Part shown: positions 55,906 through 64,000 of the stretch, piece after piece
How positions within the stretch are numbered: the stretch's first letter is position 1
Layout: each line of letters begins with the position of its first letter
Assembly (NCBI GenBank): GCA_024516035.1
Contig: CM044961.1
Location: forward strand, 8,167,537-8,231,536
Direction of reading: 5' to 3'
Source of the DNA: Bactericera cockerelli
Lineage: Eukaryota; Arthropoda; Insecta; Hemiptera; Triozidae
Length of the DNA: 64,000 nt
Program-made: the position numbers and the translations under genes
Notes under the pieces: model-generated
Databases searched by the model: none
The model's input: only the letters and a program-made list of their open reading frames with translations
Told to the model about the DNA's origin: nothing

Positions 55906-56070
55906 ACCTATGAATATGTAGCTATCAGTAATCTATGTCATCTTTTGTATTTTATATAGATAATTTGGGAAGACAGATTCCCCATGATAAGTTAGCTCGT
56001 AGCTTAGGGGAAATGATGCAAATATGAAAAAACCAATAAAACAATTTATAATATTATTAATCAATCAATT
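55906..56070 (+). mobile_element. 3' tail of a second, related non-LTR element (5'-truncated)
   Basis: agacagattccccatgata, gtagcttaggggaaat, aaccaataaaaca and a final atcaatcaattc mirror the layout of 55650-55755 (stem-loop, AT-rich stretch, attc-type tail), then another CT tract. No coding part remains. Confidence 0.6.
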
Positions 56071-57005
56071 CTTTTTTTCTCTCTCTCTCTCTCTCTCTCC
56101 TTTCTCTACCATATCTCTCTACAACTCTTCTTCTTCTGCCAATCCAGATTTTCTCTAGCTTTATTTTCTCTCTCTCATTTATTTATCCTTTTCTATTCTG
56201 CCTGTATACTCCTCTGCATATTAATCTCTCTCACATCCTTTTCCACCTTCACATCTCTCCTCCTTCCCCATTTTCCTTATTTTCTCACTCTTCATTTTTT
56301 TCCTCCCACTCTATCTTCACCTTTTCCAGCTATCTCAACTCCTTCTTCCCTCCTTTTCCTTTACCTCCTCCTCTTTCGCTTTCTCCTGACCACCAAATTC
56401 TCCTTTCTTCCTTGTCCAATTGTCCATCCCTCCCCCCCTCTCTCTTTCTCTCTCTCTTCTCTCCATCCATTATTCCCTCTTGTCTTTCTCCCTCCTCATT
56501 ATCTCTTTTCCCCAGCTTATTCTTTTCAGTACTCTCTCATACTTCCTCTCTCCTTCTCTTCTTTCTCTTCTCGAAATGTATGCTGACCACGATCAGCTTG
56601 TTTTTTTTTTTTTTTTCCTCATTTACTGTTCCTTCATTCGTTCATCTTTTTTTTCTCCCTTTTCATACCGAATTTCCTCCCTTCATTATTTACTGACTTT
56701 CAAACCCTTCTCATTTCTCTTTCATACGTCCTTCTATCTTTTATCCTACACATTCTCTTCTTGTCGTCTAACCTAATTTTTTACATGTTCTTGTATCCTT
56801 TTTCTAAGTCCATACCTACTTGCAATTTTTCTCCTCTTCCTTTTTATCCTGCCATGTCTAAAAGCATGGTCCTTAATCCTTTGACAAATCAGTCCTTTGC
56901 TTTGGAATTCTGGACCTATCTCTCTCCCTTCCTTCTCCCCTCACTCCCTCTCTCCTTCCTTCCCTCTCTCTCGCTCCTTCCCTCTCTCTCTCTCTCGGTG
57001 GTTCA
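56071..57005. repeat. polypyrimidine tract of about 0.9 kb
   Basis: CT/T-rich plus strand. Leu/Ser/Phe frames are artefacts. Confidence 0.9.
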
Positions 57006-57848
57006 AGTCACAAATATGATAACTTGTTTATTAATTTATTTCTTCCTTTAAAATACGAGAACCTAACATGCCAATTTTGAAAGTAATATTTTAATGGACA
57101 CATCTACATAGTTATAGAAAATAATAAACTAAATAGTATTATCATACCATTAATATTAATACTTCGAAACTTCCTCTTTTCTCATACCTCTCACCATTCT
57201 TATTCCCTCCTCTCCTCTCCTATTTTCTTTCTCTCTTTAACCATTTTCATTTTTATTTCTTTTTCATCTCACTTACTTCCAGATTCTTAATGTCAAGATT
57301 TTAAGCAGAAATACATTTCATAAAAAAAAAGAAAGCAAACGGAGACATTTAAAAGCTTTCTATTTGAAACGTTTACTCTCACCAAGAACAATGAAATGTT
57401 GCTGTGTTGCTATCTCAAAGTAAGAGGGCTGGAGGGCGCACTCAGCCGCCTGAGTGTGGGGGCCAGTGGCGGCGCCCATTGAAGAGAAAACATTGTATAT
57501 ATATATATATAAATTAACATACATTGAAAGAGGACAAATGCTTGATAAAAAAAAAAATGTGGTCCGACACATGCATTTTTGCATAAAAGGACCACTTACC
57601 CATTTCATATAAACAAAAATCTTTGTGAATATGTGTCATAAAATAAATAAAGTACTTGAAAAAAAAAAATATTTAAGGAAATAATAATATCGCTTTATTC
57701 ATAGGTACTTGTATGAATAATAACCAGTGGCGGTATTACCAGAGTATAAACAATTATGTAAAATAATTTAGAAAAGTAATGGAGGCTCTTAATAATTATG
57801 CGCGACCCACAAAAATTGTGATGAGGCCTTGTGCTTCATCACAAAAAT
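57006..57848. other. no gene seen
   Basis: Includes an (at)n run near 57497-57511 and a GC-richer patch 57420-57480. Nothing recognised. Confidence 0.35.
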
Positions 57849-58028
57849 ATCATAGTACTTATTTATACTGCCTCATTAGGACTAATGAGTCTCATTTTTA
57901 TATCAGGTATGCCAAGACGTATTATTCTGTGATCAAACCAAATGGTCGGATAACTTTACTCGTGTGTCGTCTGGATTTCAAACCTGCGACCTCTGGATTA
58001 CCAGACCTACACGCAACCCCTTGACCAT
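57849..58028 (-). repeat. SINE family C, diverged
   Basis: On the minus strand the head (caaatggtcaaggggttgcg, ccagaggtcgcaggtttgaa) and the tail (tattattctg complement, atgagactcattagtcc, tgaggcagtataaata) align with 43968-44150. Confidence 0.6.
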
Positions 58029-58189
58029 TTGTTAGTTTCTCTCTTCAAGAGTACTGAGTTATTTCTCTCTTGCATTTATAAATTAAAAAATATTTCAAGA
58101 GCTGAAAACATACTTCCATGAACTTTTGCTTTTGAATGTGGGTACCACCGCTTGTGTTCTATTCTCTTCAACTGATGTAATCTCTGTCA

Positions 58190-58615
58190 TTTCAAAACCA
58201 TCCCTGTCTCTTCTCATTCTGTTTATCTCTTTCTTCTCCTCATCCTCTTCCATCAGTCTAACCTACTCTCCTCCTATCATGCTTCCTCCTCCATCGCTTG
58301 ATTTTATTTTTAACTTATCTATTTCTTTTTCCTTTTTTATTTTTTCCTCCCTTTCATACTGATCCTTACCTCCTCCTTTTCATACTCACATCTCCCTTCT
58401 TCCACTTTTTCTTTCTTGTCTTCTATCTCCTTATTGTACGTCTTATTTGCTTTATCATATTTGTCCTCTATTAGCGTACATTTTCTCCTTTCTCTTTATC
58501 AGTTACTCTTCTTCGCTTTTTTCTCCTCCTAATTCTACTTCACCTCTGTCATTACTTTTCCCTAACTAAATATTCTCTTTCCTTCTGCTTTATCTCCTTC
58601 ACTTGTTGTGGAGCT
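58190..58615. repeat. pyrimidine-rich tract
   Basis: T/C-rich plus strand, less regular than neighbouring CT tracts. Confidence 0.7.
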
Positions 58616-58704
58616 CAGTGTTATCGGTCCCGGTAGCTTAGTGGTCAAGATTTTGTCGGTCTTGTAATCGCGAGGTCGTGGTTTTGAAACCCAGCCGGGA
58701 CAAG

Positions 58705-58889
58705 TATCAGTATCAGTATAAACAGAAGAGTGAGAAGTTGTACTAGATGTACATGAATATCAGAACATACCTAGACAGCTGTTTCGAGCTTATTTGCTCT
58801 CATCAGCAGGTAATAATTCTGAATATCCATGCCATCATCTAACCTCTCTATTTTAATCAGTATAAACAGAAGAGTGAGAAGTTGTACTT
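58705..58889 (-). mobile_element. retrozyme-like hammerhead element inserted in a SINE
   Basis: The 185-bp insert is flanked by the duplication acaag (58700-58704 and 58890-58894). It holds one complete 144-bp unit starting atcagtataaacagaagag at 58712 and the first 34 bases of a second unit from 58856. The complete unit contains a hammerhead ribozyme on the minus strand. Tandem hammerhead-bearing units without coding capacity are the hallmark of animal retrozymes and of Penelope-type terminal repeats. No reverse transcriptase is present, so it must use enzymes in trans. Confidence 0.7.
58755..58828 (-). ncRNA. type I hammerhead ribozyme
   Basis: Reading the minus strand: helix I 5' strand ggatattcagaattattacc then tg; core CUGAUGA (58806-58800); helix II gagc-aaataa-gctc (58799-58786); GAAA (58785-58782); helix III acagctgt, a self-complementary 8-mer; then C (58774) and the expected cleavage before 58773; helix I 3' strand taggtatgttctgatattc. 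Helix I pairs as acctg/taggt, cagaa/ttctg and gatat-type outer pairs, with an internal loop as in natural type I ribozymes. All conserved core positions are present. The very short palindromic helix III suggests cleavage mainly as a dimer, as in retrozymes. Confidence 0.8.
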
Positions 58890-58977
58890 ACAAGTCTGTT
58901 ATCCTTACATTAGGGATTTTGACCACATAATAATACATGTAAGTCTTGGTCTTACATTTTTCATTTAAAATAATTAT

Positions 58978-59090
58978 TATTTTTTAATCACTTTCGTGAT
59001 ATGTAATCACAACTACTCAAACTCGCTTGACTAAATCTAGACTTGAACCACCGACCTCCTGGTTACAAGTTCTCTGCGTTATTGTAAATA
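58978..59090 (-). repeat. SINE family A
   Basis: Complement of gtaaccaggaggtcggtggt, tcaagtctagatttagtc and the tail aatcactttcgtgatat. The head is truncated at the right. Confidence 0.75.
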
Positions 59091-59143
59091 CTTCTTTGTA
59101 AATTGTAGGTTATTTTCCTATACACAAAACATCTACCATTTTT

Positions 59144-59410
59144 TTGTCCTTCTTCTGTTATCCTCTTTATCCATTCAAGTTCTTTCCTAACATCTTATTA
59201 AATTTTCTTGTCTTCCTTTCTCTACTTCACCTCCTCTCTCTCCTCCATCCTCTCTCTCCTTCATCATTGCCTCTTCTTTCTCCTCCTCTTTCCCTTCCAT
59301 CCTCTTCAACTCCTTTTTCTCCTCCATCCTCTTCACCTCATCTATCTCCTCCATCCTCTTCACCTCCTCTTTCTCCTCCATCCTCTCTTTCTGAAGAGGA
59401 GAATTAAGAC
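59144..59410. repeat. pyrimidine-rich tract with ctcctccatcctcttcacct repeats
   Basis: A 24-27 bp imperfect repeat dominates 59270-59390. Frames in both directions are low complexity. Confidence 0.8.
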
Positions 59411-59869
59411 GCGGAGGTGAAGACAGAAAGGAAGAGGGATTCTTTTCTGTCTCCTGTTTCATTTTAATTTAATTAAAAATGTCGTCAAAACATGCCATGA
59501 ACAATTCAAGAGGATATAACCCGTGGACAAAAGAAAGTGAGTATAATACCTATTGTACCAAGAGTTTTCAACTAGCTTTTTTTGTAAAACAGATAATACT
59601 ATTATAATGGTTTATACCACCATAGATATAAATTTTAAATATATAATATTATATACTCTAGTATACAGGGTCGATGTTTGGCAACGATGGTCCAAAAGAA
59701 GTTAAAGTTTAACAACAGTTGTTATCATATTTTCATGTTAACACAACTACTCAATTTTGTATATTAATTTGTAAATATTTTTTTTTTGAGTATTTTGACC
59801 TTACCTATTAATAAAGTGTTTAATGATAATAAGTATTTTCTGATACTTTTTTTCAATATGAAGTTTAAA

Positions 59870-59956
59870 TATCTCGCTTTCCTATTTTCGTATTTTCTGC
59901 TCTTTTTCTCTTTCTCTCTCCTTCACCTTTCTCTTTCCCTCTCTTTCTTTCTCTCG

Positions 59957-59988
<32 letters not shown>

Positions 59989-60253
59989 TTTTTCTATATT
60001 TTTCATTTCTTCTCTATTTATGTATTTCTTTCTCCACTATCCTTCTCTTTCAGCCTCATTACTTCTTCATTCTCTCTCTCTTGCCCTTTCTCGTTCTCTA
60101 TTTCACTCTCTTATTTCCTCTCTCTCTCACTTTCTCCTTAACTCTGAATTCGCGACTCTCAGCTTCTTGTTTTTACTCTCATGTCACCGTCATTCTTCAT
60201 TATCTTTACTCTTTCCCTCTCTCTCACACACACATTACCTCTCCTATTTACTA

Positions 60254-60286
<33 letters not shown>

Positions 60287-60340
60287 ACATATTACCTCTC
60301 CTATATATCATTGCTCCCTCTCCTCCTACTTAATTTACTA
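59870..60340. repeat. polypyrimidine tract with (CA)n patches
   Basis: ctctct runs and two cacacaca patches (60225 and 60271). Open frames here are artefacts. Confidence 0.9.
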
Positions 60341-60763
60341 AATGAAGCAAAGGTAATATTTTAATGAGAAGTTATAGTTGTGCCACACTACACAACAAGG
60401 TGTCTCCCTAGCTAAGCAGTAGTGATGATAATTAATAATAATATGCATTATGTATTAAACAAGAGCCTCTTGACAATTTTCGTGTGTAACTCAGCTCTAC
60501 TCAGGGCCTTTGCTGAGTAGAGAACAACAAAATTACATAAACCATAATAATTATGATGATATTCAATCTATTTGTCAGAATAAACATAAAAGTGAAACGT
60601 CCAGAAATATGAAAAAATTGAAATCGGAGCAAAAATAGTTTTTATACAAAAACGAACACAATATTTCCGATTTCTAATATTAGAAATTTTTATCCTCTCG
60701 GTAGTGAGTTCGTGGAAGTATTTTACCTTTGAAATAATATTTGATACTCTCCAGAAAAAAAAG
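60341..60763. other. no gene seen
   Basis: AT-rich, no recognised structure. Confidence 0.4.
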
Positions 60764-60897
60764 AGAAATTTGACTTGATGTACATGAATATCAGTATTAT
60801 GAGTACATATCTGGTTATCTGTTTCGAGATTGTATTTTACTCTCATCAGCAGGTAATAGTTCTGAATATCCATAACATTAGCTAACCTCCTTATTTT
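60764..60897 (-). repeat. decayed copy of the hammerhead element
   Basis: It matches 58737-58855 (gatgtacatgaatatcag, ctgtttcgag, ctctcatcagcaggtaat, ttctgaatatcca). Core CUGAUGA and GAAAC remain, but helix II is reduced to gag/ctc and the helix III/cleavage region reads acagataacc, so cleavage is unlikely. Confidence 0.65.
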
Positions 60898-60981
60898 TTT
60901 CAATAGAGGTACTTACATACATTGTCATAAAAACCTTCTTAATTCCTAATCCTGTAATATTAAATACCATCAGGCATCCGA

Positions 60982-61130
60982 CCTCAGTAGTTTGATTGAT
61001 AAGGCTGCGAATTTGTAACCTGGAGGTACGTGGTTCAAGTCCCGGTTTCAGCGTAAATATAGTAAAGCAAGTTTGAGTAGTTGTGATATTACGAAAGTGA
61101 TTAACACAAATATGATAACTTACCATCAGG
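60982..61130 (+). repeat. SINE family A
   Basis: cctcagtagtttgattgata, tttgtaacctggaggtacg, B box ggttcaagtcccgg, then the full tail gtttgagtagttgtgatatt and gattaacacaaatatgataa. Confidence 0.8.
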
Positions 61131-61160
61131 TATTGAAAAGTTATCATAACAGTGCCAATC

Positions 61161-61290
61161 TCGTAATTTGATCAATAAGGCGGTGGACTTGTAACTAGGA
61201 GGTCGGTGGTTCAAGTCCCAAGTTCATTAAAAATTAGATGAGGAAGTTTGAGTAGCTGTGACATCACGAATTAACACAAATATGAACTTA
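61161..61290 (+). repeat. SINE family A, second of a close pair
   Basis: taatttgatcaataaggcgg, cttgtaactaggaggtcggt, B box ggttcaagtccc, tail gtttgagtagctgtgacatc. It lies about 30 bp after the previous copy in the same orientation. Confidence 0.8.
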
Positions 61291-61539
61291 CACAAAAGAA
61301 AAAACAATACCGGACTCATCTTCCTATCTCAACTTATATTCCAACTACATAACATCACTATATCTCAACTAATATCTCAATTGCATTATATCTCAGCAAA
61401 CATCTCACATGCAATACATCTTTTTATACCTATCTCAACTGCTATCTCAATTCCCCATTCCATTACATATCTCTATCCCTTGTGAAACCGACTCCTATTG
61501 AACAACATAATAAAATAGACTTTGCAGAAAACATTTCCA

Positions 61540-62057
61540 TATGTATAAGAATAGAGAAGAGAAGAGAAGATTTTGGAGGGGATGGGAAATGAAGCAAAAG
61601 GAGAGATAGAGAGAAAGAAAGGGTTTAGGTTTAAAGAGAGAGAGAGAGAGAGATAAAGAAGATATGGGTAGTTGGGTACAGAAGAGGAAAGTAAGAGACT
61701 AGAAAAGGTATGAACGGAAGTGAGAGAATAATAGGGAGAAAGGAATAGAAATTTCAGATACAGAAAAGGGGAGAGAAAGAAGAAACAATAAAAAAAAAAA
61801 AAAAAAAAAAAAAAAATAGAGAGAAAAAAGAAAAAGAGAGAAAAGGAAAAGAAGGTTTAGATACCTTAAAGGGGTGGGGGGGGGTTGGAAGATAGATAGA
61901 GATAGAAAACAGAATGAGAGAAAGAGAGATAAAGTAAAAGAAGGTAGAAGAGATACTGATTTACAAGGAGAAAGATATTTGGACAATGATATAGATTATA
62001 CATGAAAAAAAGGATAGGGAGAACAACATGAGAAAAAGAAAGAAAGAGATAGGGGAG

Positions 62058-62089
<32 letters not shown>

Positions 62090-62290
62090 GAGAGAGTGCA
62101 ATGATAAAGAAAAAGTGAACGAGAGAGAAAGAAAACGAGAAAGGTAGATTTAGAGAGAGAGAGATGGAGGGAGGAATAAAAATAGAAAAAGCAGATACAG
62201 GAAGGGATAAAAGTATTAACAATGATAAAAGGAGATAAAAATACACAAAGAGGTATAAAAAGGGATAAAGGAATGAATGCTGGAAAGGTA
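61540..62290. repeat. polypurine tract
   Basis: GA/A-rich plus strand with a 30-base A-run near 61790 and a G-run near 61873. Confidence 0.9.
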
Positions 62291-62359
62291 TAAGTGGTTT
62301 TGATAGGGAATTCCCTCCTTAACAATAGTGAGCTCTTCATTATATTCCTTGTAAAGGGA

Positions 62360-62590
62360 AATGTATGCTTCGCTCCCTTTCTCTCTCTCTCCCTTTCCTT
62401 CCTCCTCTCTCTCTTTATTTCTCTCTCTCTCCCCCTCTTTTTCTCAATCTCTCTTCCTCCCTCTCTTTCTCTCTCTATCTCCCTCTCTCTCTCTTTCTCC
62501 CCCTCTCTCTCTCTCCCCCGCTCTCTTTCTCTCTCTATCTCCCTTCCTCTCTCTCTCTCTCTTTTTCTCTCTCTCTTCCACCCTCTTTCA
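62360..62590. repeat. polypyrimidine (CT)n tract
   Basis: About 230 bp of ctctct with cccc interruptions, only 70 bp after the opposite-sense purine tract. Confidence 0.93.
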
Positions 62591-62739
62591 TATGTTTACG
62601 AATACATACACGTGACAGGTCGAATAAAATAAGTTATGTGATTGCGAAAGAACTGGGGATTCTGGATAAAAGAAATACTGGGGATTCCTAGTCCCAACAG
62701 AAATACAAAGTTTGAAGTCCCTTAATTACAAATTATTCT

Positions 62740-63470
62740 TTTGTACCTACTCTAAGCACAAGTCCACCCAGTATATTTTAATTTTAGTACCTGTTATGAA
62801 ATATTTATGATATTTAAGCAGTTTGATAGGAAAGTTTACCCTGTATATTTTTATGTATTATGATATTTTAACTGATATGATAGGAACCCAGTGCACTTAC
62901 TTTAGGCACAAGGCCACCCAGTATATAGTTATGTATTATAATATTTCCACCAGTTTGATAGGAATAACAAAGCACTTACTCTAGGCACAAGACCATCCAG
63001 TATATAGTTATGTATTATGATATTTTCACCACTTTGATAGGAATAATAAAGTACGTGCTCTAGGCACAAGACCACCCAGTATGTAGTTATGTATTATAAT
63101 ATTTAGGTACACCAGTTTGATAGGAACACCAGTGCACTTACTCTAGGGACAAGGCCACCCAGTATATAGTTATATAGAATTATAAATATTTCCACCACTT
63201 TGATAGGAACACCAGTGCACGTTCTCTAGGCACAAGACCACACAGTTATTTTTTATTTACATATTATAATATTTCCACCACTTTGATAGGAATAACAAAG
63301 CACTTACTCTAGGCACAGGACCACACAGTATATTTTTATTTACATATTATAATATTTCCACCACTTTGATAGGAATAACAAAGCACTTACTCTAGGCACA
63401 AGACCACCCAGTATATAGTTATGTATTATGATATTTCCACCAGTTTGATAGGCACAACAATGCATGATTA
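62740..63470. repeat. tandem repeat of about 80 bp, 9 units
   Basis: Units share gcacttactctaggcacaag, accacccagtatatagttat, gtattataatatttccacca and tttgataggaataacaaa. Unit lengths run about 78-85 bp with moderate divergence. Confidence 0.9.
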
Positions 63471-63550
63471 AACTTGAAGAACTACAATAGAGAGAACACT
63501 ATCATGGCAATAATCTTCGTGAGGATGGAAACCATTCCACAAACAACATA

Positions 63551-63883
63551 CAGGGTGATACAAGATAGTGTGCACTTTTTCAGTACCCATTTTGAAATAG
63601 GTCCCAGAACCAAAATACAGTGAATAAGCTACGAACCTATCACTTGAAATAAGATATATTTAAGTATCATTTTATTGTAATTTCCATTGAAAAGAAATAA
63701 ATTCTCATTGTATTTCACGAGCGTATTTTAGTTCAAAAATATGAACTTTTTAGAAATCGTAGAAATTAAAAAAAAAAAAAAAAAAAACAATATTTCCGAC
63801 TTCTAATATTGAAAATTTACGCAAGACCAATATTTTCAGACGTAGTGATTTAGATAATCATACCTGGATTTCGTAACACCCTG
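63551..63883. mobile_element. TA-type MITE (IS630-Tc1-mariner-like)
   Basis: Starts cagggtgatacaag and ends cgtaacaccctg, flanked by TA (63549-63550 and 63884-63885). The 333 bp have no coding capacity and an A-run near 63767. Only the outer 7-10 bp match as inverted repeats, so this is less certain than the long-TIR elements. Confidence 0.5.
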
Positions 63884-64000
63884 TATTAATAGACTGCCAT
63901 TCCATTTCCAACAAAGCCTTTGTGCGATTCAACAATACAAACCTCCCTCACCCCTGCCTCCTTTACCCCCCCCCCCCCACACGCACACCACCACTCATAC

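Larger units (their letters stand above)
58627..58975 (+). repeat. SINE family C, interrupted by a ribozyme element
   Basis: The head gtcccggtagcttagtggtc ... gaaacccagccgggacaag (58627-58704) keeps the perfect gtcccgg/ccgggac acceptor pairing. After the insertion the tail resumes at 58890 (acaagtctg, gggattttgaccacataata, taagtcttggtcttac). Confidence 0.8.

Overview
This is repeat-rich, AT-rich eukaryotic DNA, almost certainly from an arthropod and probably an insect. The signs are intact Bel/Pao and non-LTR retrotransposons, many tRNA- and 5S-derived SINEs, TA-, TTAA- and 8-bp-duplication DNA transposons, long satellite arrays, (CT)n/(GA)n tracts and one 100-bp assembly gap. I cannot name the species; a hemipteran is a guess. 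I recognise no complete host gene. Host-like signals are limited to one compact CCAAT/X-box promoter-like cluster (6778-6972), one E-box/YY1-like site (about 38667) and one weak candidate terminal exon (37497-37594).

Layout. 1-13000: a non-autonomous hAT element (1924-3253, 8-bp duplication), two copies of a long-TIR mariner-like element (3780-6256 and 7707-10741) and SINEs. 13000-18000: a possible TTAA/piggyBac-type frame holding a 511-bp nearly perfect palindromic element, a hAT BED-finger relic and SINEs. 18000-25000: a 35-bp minisatellite and long pyrimidine and purine tracts. 25264-30681: a Bel/Pao retrotransposon on the minus strand with LTRs that read as identical, a CTTAT duplication and an intact 1396-residue ORF that lacks the integrase core. 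30700-45500: polypyrimidine/polypurine DNA, a 5S-derived SINE inside another SINE, and a pogo-like element carrying a nested SINE. 45531-47405: a 5'-truncated R1-like retrotransposon with one nonsense codon. 48487-50378: an 18-bp CTAG-rich satellite. 51441-55755: a non-LTR retrotransposon with two open ORFs (PHD/coiled-coil/FP-like ORF1; endonuclease-RT ORF2). 55900-64000: tracts, SINEs, a hammerhead-ribozyme element, an 80-bp tandem array and a small TA-type MITE.

The elements act on each other rather than as a pathway. SINEs are landing sites for other elements, and non-autonomous elements (integrase-less Pao, MITEs, SINEs, the ribozyme element) would depend on machinery supplied elsewhere. 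The most notable item is a 185-bp insertion at 58705-58889, with a 5-bp duplication inside a SINE. Its minus strand carries every core nucleotide of a type I hammerhead ribozyme, and the insertion holds 1.3 copies of a 144-bp unit, which resembles the small self-cleaving retroelements called retrozymes. All reading was by eye; boundaries and copy counts are approximate unless duplications are given.
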